Part shown: piece after piece, positions 53,813-62,428 of the stretch
How positions within the stretch are numbered: position 1 is the stretch's first letter
How the letters are laid out: each line of letters starts with the position of its first letter
NCBI RefSeq assembly: GCF_007860185.1
Contig: NZ_SJPY01000003.1
Location: 62,001-126,000, forward strand
Length of the DNA: 64,000 bases
Direction of reading: 5' to 3'
Source: Novipirellula aureliae
GTDB taxonomy: Bacteria; Planctomycetota; Planctomycetia; Pirellulales; Pirellulaceae
Position numbers and translations under genes: made by a program
Notes under the pieces: generated by a model
The model's input: the letters and a program-made list of their open reading frames with translations, nothing else
Told to the model about the DNA's origin: nothing
Databases searched by the model: none

Positions 53813-54616
53813 ATGTTAAAGAAGCAGAAGAAATTAATCCTGACCGAAGGGCAGCAGGATTCGATGCGACGTGCAGGACGGGTGAACGCGCGGTTGATGG
53901 ATTTTTTGCGGCCTCACATTGTTGCCGGTATCAAGACTCAACAGATCGATGACCTCGTCGTTCAATGGACCAACGATCATGGGCACAAAGCGGCTACATT
54001 GGGCTACCAGAATTACACGAAGAGTTGTTGCACGAGCGTCAATGACGTGATCTGTCACGGCATTCCAGATGGCTACGAGCTTCAGGATGGCGACATCATC
54101 AATGTCGACATTACCACGATCGTCGATGGCTGGCATGGCGATCAAAGTGAAACCTTCCTGATTGGCGACGTTTCAGACGAAAGGCGGGCCGTGACACAGG
54201 CCGCATTCGATTGTCTCTATATGGCGATCGACGCACTCCAGCCGGGGTGCCCCGTGTCGACCATCGGAGAGGTGATTGTGCCTGAAGCGGATCGACGCGG
54301 GTTCACGGTGGTTCGTGAATATGTCGGTCACGGCCTGGGACGCCAATTCCATCTTGACCCATCGATCCCCCATTTTCCGAACCGGGAATCTCGCAAAGAT
54401 CGGTTGTATCCCGGCATGTGTTTTACCGTTGAACCGATGATCAATGCCGGATCGCGTTACACACGTTGCGATAAGAAAGATGGATGGACGGTCCGCACCA
54501 AGGATGGGAAACCATCTGCCCAGTTCGAGCACACCATTTTGATGACCGACAAAGGGCCCGAAATCCTAACGCTGACCGAGCACGGCCCCCGACGAGGCCA
54601 TCAGTTTATAAAGTAG
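53813..54616 (+). CDS. map: type I methionine aminopeptidase
   Basis: Removes the initiator Met from nascent proteins. Start ATG 53813 (a TTG one codon earlier is less likely). The metal ligands follow the usual order: GHKAATLGYQNYTKSCCTSV, ICHGIPDGYELQDGDIINVD (Asp pair), VREYVGHGLGRQFHLDPSIP (His), FTVEPMIN and FEHTILMTDKG (Glu). 267 residues is normal. It converges with pheS, with a hairpin pair between them. Confidence 0.96.
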   Translation: MLKKQKKLILTEGQQDSMRRAGRVNARLMDFLRPHIVAGIKTQQIDDLVVQWTNDHGHKAATLGYQNYTKSCCTSVNDVICHGIPDGYELQDGDIINVDITTIVDGWHGDQSETFLIGDVSDERRAVTQAAFDCLYMAIDALQPGCPVSTIGEVIVPEADRRGFTVVREYVGHGLGRQFHLDPSIPHFPNRESRKDRLYPGMCFTVEPMINAGSRYTRCDKKDGWTVRTKDGKPSAQFEHTILMTDKGPEILTLTEHGPRRGHQFIK

Positions 54617-54618
54617 CC

Positions 54619-54694
54619 GCGTCTCTCCGAGACGCGTGAGTTTTTGTCTCTTGGTCTCTAAAAGATGCTGGGATTTTGTGTCTCGGAGAGACAC
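54619..54694. terminator. double hairpin between convergent map and pheS
   Basis: GCGTCTCTCCGAGACGC at 54619-54635 folds into a 7-base-pair stem and is followed by a short T-run on the plus strand (map side). GTGTCTCGGAGAGACAC at 54678-54694 is a similar hairpin, and the two arms with their outer TAGC/GCTA ends are also inverted copies of each other. Either could end the two transcripts. Confidence 0.75.
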
Positions 54695-54701
54695 AGCTAC
54701 T

Positions 54702-55745
54702 TTAAAACTGGCTTAGAAACCGCATGTCGCAGCTGTACAGATCACGGATGTCGGTGATCCCGTGGCGTCTCATGCAAAGCCGTTCGACGCCCAGTCCGAA
54801 TGCAAAACCGCTGACCTTTTCGGGGTCGTAGCCGACCGATTCAAAGACCGCGGGGTCAACCATTCCGGCGCCACCAAATTCAATCCAAGTCCCGTTCCAA
54901 AGGAAGTCGACTTCGACGCTTGGCTCGGTAAACGGAAAGAATGAAGGGCGGAAGCGAATTTGGACATCACCACCGAGATAGTTCGTCGCGAAAACTCGCA
55001 AAACGGTTTTTAGATTGGCCATCGTCACATGCTCATCAACGTACAACCCCTCCATTTGGTGGAACATGGGGAAATGCGTTGCGTCGGGATCGTCGGGCCG
55101 ATAGACGCGACCGAGTGAGATGACGCGGATCGGTGGCGATTGATGCTCCATCACACGGATTTGCACCGTGCTGGTTTGGCTTCGCAGCAATTGTTCGCCT
55201 TCGACGTTGCGATCCGAAGTTGTCTTCTCAGACGTCGTTTTGGCGGTCGCCAGGTAAAAATTGTCAAGCGGATCGCGTGCGGGATGGTCTTCTGGGATGT
55301 TCAACGCAACGAAGTTGTGCCACGGGTCCTCGACTTCAGGGCCTTCGGCAGCCTCGAATCCCATCCGCCCCATGATCTCCATCAAATGGTTGATCGTTTG
55401 GGTGATTGGATGGACGTGACCGAGTTGCGGCCGGATACCAGGCAAGGTTGGGTCGAACGTCGGGGCAAGCGAAGATTGGTCGCCGCCACCTAAACGTGCC
55501 TTCGATTCATCAAACGATGCTTGGACCTTTGTCTTGAACTCGTTCAATCGCATCCCAGCGGTTTTTCGATCGCTCGGATCGATTGCGCCCATTTGCTTTT
55601 GAACATCCTTGAGCGCACCTTTTTTCGCCCCCAAGTAGCGAACGCGAGCCTCCTCGAGTGAGTCTGCATCGTTCGCTGTCTCGAACGCGTCTAAAGCTTG
55701 TTGCTGAAGATCGTCAAGTGTCGATAGAAAATTCGATAGCGACAT
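54702..55745 (-). CDS. pheS: phenylalanyl-tRNA synthetase alpha subunit
   Basis: Charges tRNA-Phe with PheT (not seen; pheT must lie elsewhere or beyond). 347 residues, class II: motif 1 region GRMGFEAAEGPEVEDPWHNF, motif 2 SLGRVYRPDDPDATHFPMFH and the closing GVERLCMRRHGITDIRD (motif 3). It follows rplT by eight bases. The stop lies eight bases from the hairpin pair shared with map. Confidence 0.96.
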   Translation of the reverse strand: MSLSNFLSTLDDLQQQALDAFETANDADSLEEARVRYLGAKKGALKDVQKQMGAIDPSDRKTAGMRLNEFKTKVQASFDESKARLGGGDQSSLAPTFDPTLPGIRPQLGHVHPITQTINHLMEIMGRMGFEAAEGPEVEDPWHNFVALNIPEDHPARDPLDNFYLATAKTTSEKTTSDRNVEGEQLLRSQTSTVQIRVMEHQSPPIRVISLGRVYRPDDPDATHFPMFHQMEGLYVDEHVTMANLKTVLRVFATNYLGGDVQIRFRPSFFPFTEPSVEVDFLWNGTWIEFGGAGMVDPAVFESVGYDPEKVSGFAFGLGVERLCMRRHGITDIRDLYSCDMRFLSQF

Positions 55746-55753
55746 GGAATCGA

Positions 55754-56110
55754 TTAGGCCGCAAGAACTTCTTTAACTTTTTCACACACTTGCTTAAAGC
55801 CGTCTTTGTCATGGATCGCCATTTCGGATAGCGTTTTTCGGTCCATTTCGATGTTGGCTTTCTTGAGTCCGAAGATGAACTCGCTGTAGCGAATGCCGTG
55901 TTCGCGAGCAGCCGCGTTGAGGCGCACGATCCAAAGTCGGCGGAAATCGCGTTTGCGAACGCGACGGTCGCGAAACGCATACACGCCACTACGCAGCAAC
56001 GTTTCCTTGACGGTCCGCGTCAGCTTACTGCGGCCTCCTCGAAAACCTTTGGCTCGCTTAAATAGACGCTTTTTGGACTGCCGACGTGCAGATCCTTTGG
56101 TGGTACGCAT
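55754..56110 (-). CDS. rplT: 50S ribosomal protein L20
   Basis: A 118-residue assembly protein of the large subunit. MRTTKGSARRQSKKRLFKRA, then GFRGGRSKLTRTVKETLLRS and RDRRVRKRDFRRLWIVRLNA are typical. It lies 173 bases after rpmI and before pheS, the usual rpmI-rplT-pheS order. Confidence 0.97.
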   Translation of the reverse strand: MRTTKGSARRQSKKRLFKRAKGFRGGRSKLTRTVKETLLRSGVYAFRDRRVRKRDFRRLWIVRLNAAAREHGIRYSEFIFGLKKANIEMDRKTLSEMAIHDKDGFKQVCEKVKEVLAA

Positions 56111-56283
56111 AGCTGAATACTTTCTTTTTCTAAAAGAGGCGGACCAACAGAATCATCTGTGTGGTCCCTCGGTTCAGGCCCCAGCGATCGTTTCGCTGAT
56201 GTTTCTGCCCAGCCGATTGGTTTCGTTCAATCTCGTGTTGTCGCAGAAGTCTTGACGACCTCCGTTACGTTTTTTGTTAGCGC

Positions 56284-56490
56284 TTAGTTACTGTAGCCGT
56301 TCAGAGCTGCTTGGATGGTGGATTCCATGGACTCGTGCAGAGCGGTCGTGCCACGCAAATTACGGCGGCGTTTCTTGCTCAATCCTTTTGCCAAGTGGCT
56401 CGTGCCGCTTTGACGGTGCATTGCTTTACCTGTAGCCGACAAGCGGAAGCGTTTTTTCGTTCCCTTGTGTGTTTTTACCTTCGTGCCCAT
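56284..56490 (-). CDS. rpmI: 50S ribosomal protein L35
   Basis: A 68-residue protein: MGTKVKTHKGTKKRFRLSAT and KAMHRQSGTSHLAKGLSKKR. The start is ATG. infC, usually just before rpmI, is absent here; the next gene on that side is pyrF, which is unrelated. Confidence 0.96.
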   Translation of the reverse strand: MGTKVKTHKGTKKRFRLSATGKAMHRQSGTSHLAKGLSKKRRRNLRGTTALHESMESTIQAALNGYSN

Positions 56491-56635
56491 TGAATTATCC
56501 GATTGGCTCGTTGTATTGAAAAGTAAATCTTAACGTGTTGTGTTGCTTTGAAATCAACTGTCTGCTGCCCTTGCCGTACTTATCGGGCCTGCGGAAGGGG
56601 AGAATCTTAACGAATCTGTCAAGTTTGGGAAAGTC

Positions 56636-57565
56636 CTACCGAGAAAAACGTTGGCGGAGCACTTCGTTCATTTCGTCGGTCGCCTCGGAAACGGCGTCTT
56701 GCCAGCGACGATCACCGTATTTTTCGGCATATGGTGCTCGTCGGTGGGCGAAAATGAGGTTCCTGGAGTTGTTCACGATCGCACCGCTGCCGTCGCTATC
56801 GAACCCCGCCAGCACATCTTTGGCACTTCCCCCTTGGGCTCCAAAGCCAGGAATCAGGATCCAACTATGCGGCATCGCCTTCCGCATTGCTGCTAATTGT
56901 TCGGGGTAAGTGGCCCCGACAACCGCTCCAACTGGCCCATAGCCGCTCTGCCCAATTCGATCCTGGTTCAATTCGGTAACCAATTGGGCGACTCGTTCGT
57001 AAACGGTTTGCCCATCGGTAGCACGGTCTTGCAACAACCCACCGCCAGGGTTGGATGTCTTGACCAGCACAAAAATGCCGGCTGCACGGCGGTCGCAAAC
57101 CTCGACAAACGGTTCCAAGCTATCCCGTCCTAGATAAGGACTCACCGTCAATGAATCGCAACCCCATGGACTGGTCTCTCCCGCTCCTAGATAGGCCTGA
57201 GCGTAAGCGGTCGCGGTGCTGCCGATATCGTTTCGTTTTGCGTCGCCAATCACCAACAGTCCCGCAGCCGACGCGTAACGAAAAACTTCGCCAAGGGCCA
57301 CCATCCCAGCAGGCCCGAGCTGCTCGAAGAAAGCCGCTTGAGGCTTGACACAGGCAACACGATCCTTGACGACGTCAATGATCTCGCAGCAAAACTGGCT
57401 ATAGGCCGCCGCTTGAGCGTCAGCAGCTCCACTATCGGCAAGTTTCTGTAGCGACTCAGGCAACTGGTCGAGCCTCGGGTCAAGTCCAACGCAAGTGACC
57501 GAATGGGTGCGGCGAACGGCGTCGGCAAGACGATCGGCAAAGGGAATCGATTCGGATGAGTTCAT
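56636..57565 (-). CDS. pyrF: orotidine 5'-phosphate decarboxylase (type 2)
   Basis: Makes UMP from OMP, the last step of pyrimidine synthesis. 309 residues, of the longer type 2 form. The motif GDAKRNDIGSTATAYAQAYL carries the catalytic Lys and Asp pair, and VTCVGLDPRLDQLPESLQ opens the protein. FVLVKTSNPGG and ILIPGFGAQGGSAKDV lie later. The gene ends 146 bases from rpmI and could read through to it, since no terminator is visible. Confidence 0.95.
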   Translation of the reverse strand: MNSSESIPFADRLADAVRRTHSVTCVGLDPRLDQLPESLQKLADSGAADAQAAAYSQFCCEIIDVVKDRVACVKPQAAFFEQLGPAGMVALGEVFRYASAAGLLVIGDAKRNDIGSTATAYAQAYLGAGETSPWGCDSLTVSPYLGRDSLEPFVEVCDRRAAGIFVLVKTSNPGGGLLQDRATDGQTVYERVAQLVTELNQDRIGQSGYGPVGAVVGATYPEQLAAMRKAMPHSWILIPGFGAQGGSAKDVLAGFDSDGSGAIVNNSRNLIFAHRRAPYAEKYGDRRWQDAVSEATDEMNEVLRQRFSR

Positions 57566-58253
57566 AACGGTCGAGTGATAGTTGTAGGATTGGCTTCGAG
57601 CCGGTCATGCTCTGCGGCAAAGGCAAAGCCAGAACGATGACACGCCTTTTGTCTACACTTTCGATCTTTTCGTCAAGCACTCAGCACCCTGTTTGCCTTG
57701 CAGCTTGCAGGATTTGGGACGTGCCACTTCTCCGATATCGATGGAGTTTGCAAGTTCAAGGCTGATTGCTTGACCCGTTATAAAATTGTGGCTCTTCAGA
57801 AGAATTTGTGGGTGAAAAGGAAGTTGCGGAAGATTTTTTCTTGATGTTTCCTACCCTTTCCCAATCGCATGTTTTTTGACAGTTTCTTTGCTAGAGCTTT
57901 GTCAAAATATAGCTTTCGAGTTACGTTTTTTTGTGGCTGTGGCTTCCCAGCCGCAGAACTGGGGCTGGAGGCCACCGTCACGTTATTCCGCATACCGCAC
58001 CCTCAATGAAAATGGTTGAAGCATGAATCATTTTGCTCGAAGGATAGGGCCGAACAGAGTTTTCCATGATCGTCGATCGTTTTTTGTGGTAGAAATTTTG
58101 ATGCGTGCGAAACGAATCATTCATGACCAATCTTTTTCTAGCTAATTTGTTGTGCCCCGGCTCTCGCGGAAGATCACTGGACCGATTTTGGACACCCTCG
58201 CGATTTTGGTCGACCGTCTTCCTCTTCGATTCCTTCATACCGAACAAAAATCA
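57566..58253. other. spacer with a third partial copy of the dispersed repeat
   Basis: The 688 bases between pyrF (minus) and the CehA-like gene (plus) contain, at 57791-57832, the first 42 bases of the long dispersed repeat (GCTCTTCAGAAGAATTTGTG and the following GGAAGTTGCGGAAG), after which the sequences diverge. At 57936-57970 GCTTCCCAGCC and GGGGCTGGAGG form a short GC-rich fold. A small minus-strand frame at 57796-57993 is repeat-derived. No gene is supported. Confidence 0.55.
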
Positions 58254-59891
58254 ATGAACTTGGTGAACACGATCCCGCTGTCATCGCTATTCGTTCTGTC
58301 GTTGGCGTCGATCCTTCACGCCGCTGGTGGGAAATTAACCGTAACCGTTTCTGACGAGGTGACGGGCCAGCCTACGATCGCCAGGCTGGAGATCTTTCGT
58401 GGCCAGCCAGGTGAAAAATTAATGCCGATGAGGAAAGTTGTCGCCTCGAGCGTATCGCCGTCGGCCACCAGTCCCAATAGTGTGGGCGTCGTTATCGACC
58501 GTTCGCTTGAATTGTCTTTTCCCGACGGTATCTACTCGTTTCGATTGACTCGCGGCCCGGAGTACCGAGTTATTCGAGGAAATTTTGAATTGGAACGCGA
58601 GAGTTTTGACGACCACCATGTCGTACTACCTCGAATGATTGAAATGATCGAGGATGGATGGGTAAGTGGGGATGCCTGTGTATTGCCATCGCCCAACAGT
58701 TTGCCTCTGAGGATGGCATCGGAAGATTTGCATGTTGCGGCCGTGATTGGGAGACAAGAGGCCAAGCCGATTCCTGGACGCGATCGAAGGGAGGAGATCG
58801 AGCATTCGCCAACATGGATTCGAGACGATGTTGTTTACGATCAAGGTCTGTTGTACTACGGGCTCTCGGAAACCAACGAGCTTGTGAAAACGGAGGAGCT
58901 TGTGAAAACGGAGGGGCCCGCGGAAACGGAGGGGCTTGTGAAAATGGAGGGGCTCGCGTCCTCGCGACTAGCCAATTTGCCTCGTCAGAGCGAACGCGTT
59001 CGCGTTGCCATCGAGAACCCTTTTGCTTGGCCGTTGCCGGTTTGGATCGCCAGTGAACGGATTGATGGGATTTTTTTACTGGGTGATTGGCTGCAGCCGG
59101 ATCGAAAGCGGATCTCGGTAGAAGAGGGACGCAATCCGGAGGAACCGCGGACGAAGGATCCAGCGGAATTGGGACGTTTTGCAACGCAGATCTATTTCAA
59201 ATTGCTGGAAGCTGGAATTCGCTTGGTGCCCTTAGCCGGCAGCGGCAATCAGGGAAAAGCGACCTGCGTCGGCTACAACCGGCTCTACGTCAACAACGAA
59301 GACACTACCTACACCTACCAAGCATCCGAAGAAAATGGCCTGGCAACGAGAATGGAAACCGCGGAGAGTTGGTGGGATGCGGCTTGGAAAGGAAAGAGTG
59401 TTGTGACGAACGGCCCCATGTTGAAGCCTCGCTTAGAAGGCCAAGTTCCTGGTCATGTTTTCTCAGCACGTTCAGGCGATGCGGTCCGTTTACAACCAGA
59501 GCTTCAGTTGTCGACGCGTGACCCTGTCGATTATCTCGATGTCGTTTGCAATAACCAAATTCATTACAGCGCTCGGCTCGATGAATTTGCTAAAGCGGGC
59601 GGCATTATCCCGCCCTTGGAACTGACCGAAAGTAGTTGGGTGGTGTACCGCGTTGTCACGCTTTACGAAGATCATTACCGCGCGGCATTGAGTGCACCTT
59701 GGTTTATCGAATTTGATGGAAAGCCGAGGAAAACAAGCCAAGCCGCAAAGTATTTTCGTGATTGGTTGTCCGAGTACGAGGCCATTTTGATGAAATTACC
59801 GCCTCAGGAGCTGGCCAAACACGTGCCTTACATTCGCTCCGCCCGAGCGTTTTGGGATGCTCGGATTTCTGATAGTGACGGCAATGAATAG
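58254..59891 (+). CDS. secreted CehA/McbA-type protein, degenerate metal site
   Basis: Start ATG 58254; a signal peptide follows (SLFVLSLASILHAAGG). 545 residues. The pattern of the CehA/McbA metallohydrolases (a PHP-related fold) is visible: GWVSGDACVLP where typical members have GDLHIH, ASEDLHVAAVIG (the EDLHV motif), LVPLAGSGNQGK then VGYNRLYV, and KSVVTNGPML. The Asp-Leu-His-His part of the first metal site is replaced, so it may not be catalytic. An 18-base tandem repeat (residues ELVKTEELVKTEG..., 58878-58955) interrupts the fold. It stands alone. Confidence 0.75.
   Translation: MNLVNTIPLSSLFVLSLASILHAAGGKLTVTVSDEVTGQPTIARLEIFRGQPGEKLMPMRKVVASSVSPSATSPNSVGVVIDRSLELSFPDGIYSFRLTRGPEYRVIRGNFELERESFDDHHVVLPRMIEMIEDGWVSGDACVLPSPNSLPLRMASEDLHVAAVIGRQEAKPIPGRDRREEIEHSPTWIRDDVVYDQGLLYYGLSETNELVKTEELVKTEGPAETEGLVKMEGLASSRLANLPRQSERVRVAIENPFAWPLPVWIASERIDGIFLLGDWLQPDRKRISVEEGRNPEEPRTKDPAELGRFATQIYFKLLEAGIRLVPLAGSGNQGKATCVGYNRLYVNNEDTTYTYQASEENGLATRMETAESWWDAAWKGKSVVTNGPMLKPRLEGQVPGHVFSARSGDAVRLQPELQLSTRDPVDYLDVVCNNQIHYSARLDEFAKAGGIIPPLELTESSWVVYRVVTLYEDHYRAALSAPWFIEFDGKPRKTSQAAKYFRDWLSEYEAILMKLPPQELAKHVPYIRSARAFWDARISDSDGNE
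58878..58955. repeat. 18-base tandem repeat in the CehA-like gene
   Basis: About four copies of GAGCTTGTGAAAACGGAG with substitutions, encoding (E/G)LVKTE-type hexapeptides. The period is a multiple of three, so the reading frame is kept. Confidence 0.9.
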
Positions 59892-60214
59892 CTAAACCAC
59901 GCGGCCCTGCGGACTGGCGGTTTATTGGACAACCGAATGCTGTGCGACAAGCATGCATTCGATTCCGATGCCTCCGCCAGCAAGGATTTCTTGCCAAATC
60001 GCTTGAATGGAATCGCAGAGTCCGTTATCTTGGCTTTAAGTGTCGCGAAACTTCCCTTGTGGCCAGGGGACGCGATTGTGGCTGGATCACGCTACAATGA
60101 ACGCTGACTGGCAATTGCCAACACGCCGCAATCAAAACGGGTTATACTAACGTTGGGCTGTTTTCTCAGGACGCTTACGATATGATTCGCAAGACCCGTA
60201 AAACGAGGTAAGCC
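59892..60214. other. spacer before the GYF-domain gene
   Basis: This 323-base spacer carries no convincing gene apart from a possible nine-codon leader frame at 60182-60211, listed separately. The stretch TTATACTA at about 60136 could be a -10 element, but no spaced -35 stands out. Confidence 0.45.
60182..60211 (+). CDS. possible nine-residue leader peptide MIRKTRKTR
   Basis: ATG at 60182, nine codons and TAA at 60209-60211, ending three bases before the GYF gene's ATG. AGGAC precedes it at a fitting distance. Its codons are similar to the in-gene stretch IRKTRK of the GYF protein (60250-60270), so it may be a partial duplication rather than a real leader. Confidence 0.3.
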   Translation: MIRKTRKTR

Positions 60215-60439
60215 ATGGGCGCTTCATGGTACTACATGACAACGAGCTGGATTCGGAAGACCCGAAAGGTCGGTCCGATTTCAGAGAGTGATCTATTGAT
60301 GCGGATCGATCAGGGTAAGATATCACCCGAGACATTGTTGCAAAGCTCGAAGACTCGCGGCAAGTGGGTTCCAATGAACGCCATCGGGCCGGCGATCAAG
60401 CATTGGAAAAAATCGCATCCAGAACAAGTTGAAGAGTAA
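60215..60439 (+). CDS. GYF_2-domain protein
   Basis: A 74-residue protein with the pattern of the GYF_2 domain (WYYMTTSWIRKTRKVGPISE, then LLMRIDQGKISPETLLQSSK and GKWVPMNAIG), which binds proline-rich peptides in other systems. GAGG precedes the ATG. Its stop TAA at 60437-60439 is followed in the same frame by the membrane protein with no other stop. In many planctomycetes GYF_2 is fused to membrane proteins, so this small gene may be a detached part. Confidence 0.8.
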   Translation: MGASWYYMTTSWIRKTRKVGPISESDLLMRIDQGKISPETLLQSSKTRGKWVPMNAIGPAIKHWKKSHPEQVEE

Positions 60440-60508
60440 CCGCCGATTACAGCAACGACTGCACGCAAGACGGTTTCGGATTATGCGGCGATCGCGGTAT
60501 CGCCACTG

Positions 60509-62428
60509 TTGATCTTTTTAATGATTAGCAGTTTGGCAAACTTCTTAATGCTAATCCTCTATCATGGCAGCTATCCCGAGCGCACCGCTTGGACTCTTTT
60601 GATGTTCACCATGGGCGCGGTCGCTACCGCTCGCATTGCAATCGAGAATAACCGCAGCTACGCACTTGGGTATCTGTTCGTTCTCGGTGCGGTCAGCTTC
60701 TTCGCCATGTGGCGTTTGGTTCAATCGCCTGTCTTTAGCTTGTTTATCCTCTCCTTGATCGGCTATCTAGCCGATCGCATCGTTCACGATTGCACGCTGA
60801 TTGATGAATCGGTTGACGCCAGCGGTCAAGGGTTGGTCGACAGTGGCCGCTTGTTTGCACGAGCCAAAATACAAGAACATCGACAATCGATCGCTAGCGG
60901 CGACAAAAAAGGGTCACCCTTGGCAACACCGAACACCGCCAAACGGAATATGGCGCAAAAGAAGACACATCAGCCGGGCAGAACGGTGATGTTCTTAGCG
61001 CTCGCCGCCGTTCCGCTATTCGGCTTTGGGCAGTTCTTGATACCGAGTGATCCAGCCACTCATGCCCGTTCGTTGTGGTTGTTGGCGGTCTACTTGTTTG
61101 CCAGTCTATCGTTGTTGGTGGCGACCAGCTTTCTCGGGCTGCGTCGGTACTTGAGACAACGAGACGCCGAGATGCCCAATAACGTCTCGGTCGCATGGTT
61201 GGTGGGTGGTTTGATATTGATCGCATTGATTCTTGGGCTTTCCTACTTCGCACCTCTTCCAGGACAAGCCCTCCTCTCGATGAAAATGCCTGAGTTCTTG
61301 AAACCAGATACCGATTTTGAATCGAACCCATTTGGCTGGGGCGACGAGGCAGCAGAAAGGAGCAAGAAGGGGAGTCGGGGAGAAGGGGAGTCGGGGAGAG
61401 AGGGAGAAGGGGAGTCGGGGAGAGAGGGAGAGGAGCAGGAGGGAGTCGGTAGTGGTGGAAAAGCAAAGCCAATACCCGATTCTTCTGGGAAGTCCAACGC
61501 GTCTGAAAAAAAACAATCATCGGACTCCCGCGAACCAGCTGGTAACGGAAAAACAGAAGCTTCCGATCAAAGCCAATCTGGCAAACCGAGTGAGGGTGGC
61601 AAACCCAAATCGGATTCGTCCAATCCGTCCGATCAAAAACAAGCGGGGAAACCAAGCGACGGTGGAAAGCCACAATCGTCCGAGCAGGAGCAGGCCGGTA
61701 AAGCGGGCGAGGGAGAAAAGTCAAAATCAAATCAGTCAAATCCATCCGATCAGTCAAATCCGTCTGATACGAATAAGCCATCGGATACGAAAAAGCCGTC
61801 GGATCAACAGCAAGCCAGCGACACGAAAGACGAAGGAAATCAACCGTCTGGGCAAGCGGGGCAGCCTGAGCCGAGGTTTGGGGAAGAGCAGCCGCCTGAT
61901 AAAGAGTCATCGTCGAATTGGATGAAGTCGATTGGGACAGCGATCGCGCTACTCGGGTCACTTTTACGTTTTCTGTTAATACTGGGGCTTGCTACCATCG
62001 TCGCTGCTTTTCTTTGGCTCAATCGGGATGCGATCATGCAATGGTGGTATTCGCTGTGGAACCGTTCGACCGCAGAGGATGATAATTTGGGGGAGGCCGC
62101 AAAACCATTGGATTGCGTCGTGCCGCCGCGACCATTTTCTTCGTTTCGAAATCCGATTGGAAGGGAGAACGATCCACGGAAAGTGATTGTCATCACCTTT
62201 CAAGCTCTGGAAGCTTGGGCTCGTGAGCAAAACGTCGATCGCAGAAAAGATGAAACACCGAACGAGTTTTTGAAGCGGATGGCGGCCCAGAACCCGCGCA
62301 TCGCTACGGCTGCACTTCAGGTGGTCGATGGTTACAATCGTGTCGTTTATGGTAATAGCGTCGCAAGCAAAAAAGACATTGCGGCTGCAAAAGACGTTTG
62401 GCAAACGATGAGCCAACCCAATGTTTAA
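60509..62428 (+). CDS. membrane protein with disordered linker and DUF4129-like C-terminus
   Basis: The first normal start is TTG 60509, followed by ATG 60521. However, the frame is open back to the TAA at 60437, and the upstream codons (RKTVSDYAAIAVSPLLIF) look like the true membrane-protein N-terminus; ATT at 60446, with GAAGAG nine bases before it, could be a rare start. About six or seven helices are seen (for example LIFLMISSLANFLMLILY, VMFLALAAVPLFGFGQFLI, AWLVGGLILIALILGLS). A long Ser/Lys/Gly/Asp/Pro-rich disordered tract (about residues 290-460) with repeats such as SDQKQAGKPSDGGKP follows, then a helix, then a C-terminal DUF4129-like helical domain (ALEAWAREQNVDRRKDETPN). It overlaps the kinase gene by eight bases. 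Confidence 0.75.
   Translation: MIFLMISSLANFLMLILYHGSYPERTAWTLLMFTMGAVATARIAIENNRSYALGYLFVLGAVSFFAMWRLVQSPVFSLFILSLIGYLADRIVHDCTLIDESVDASGQGLVDSGRLFARAKIQEHRQSIASGDKKGSPLATPNTAKRNMAQKKTHQPGRTVMFLALAAVPLFGFGQFLIPSDPATHARSLWLLAVYLFASLSLLVATSFLGLRRYLRQRDAEMPNNVSVAWLVGGLILIALILGLSYFAPLPGQALLSMKMPEFLKPDTDFESNPFGWGDEAAERSKKGSRGEGESGREGEGESGREGEEQEGVGSGGKAKPIPDSSGKSNASEKKQSSDSREPAGNGKTEASDQSQSGKPSEGGKPKSDSSNPSDQKQAGKPSDGGKPQSSEQEQAGKAGEGEKSKSNQSNPSDQSNPSDTNKPSDTKKPSDQQQASDTKDEGNQPSGQAGQPEPRFGEEQPPDKESSSNWMKSIGTAIALLGSLLRFLLILGLATIVAAFLWLNRDAIMQWWYSLWNRSTAEDDNLGEAAKPLDCVVPPRPFSSFRNPIGRENDPRKVIVITFQALEAWAREQNVDRRKDETPNEFLKRMAAQNPRIATAALQVVDGYNRVVYGNSVASKKDIAAAKDVWQTMSQPNV

Noticed and set aside
57796-57993. 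65-codon minus-strand frame in the pyrF spacer
   Set aside because: It lies on the partial dispersed repeat and is not conserved with the other copies as a protein.
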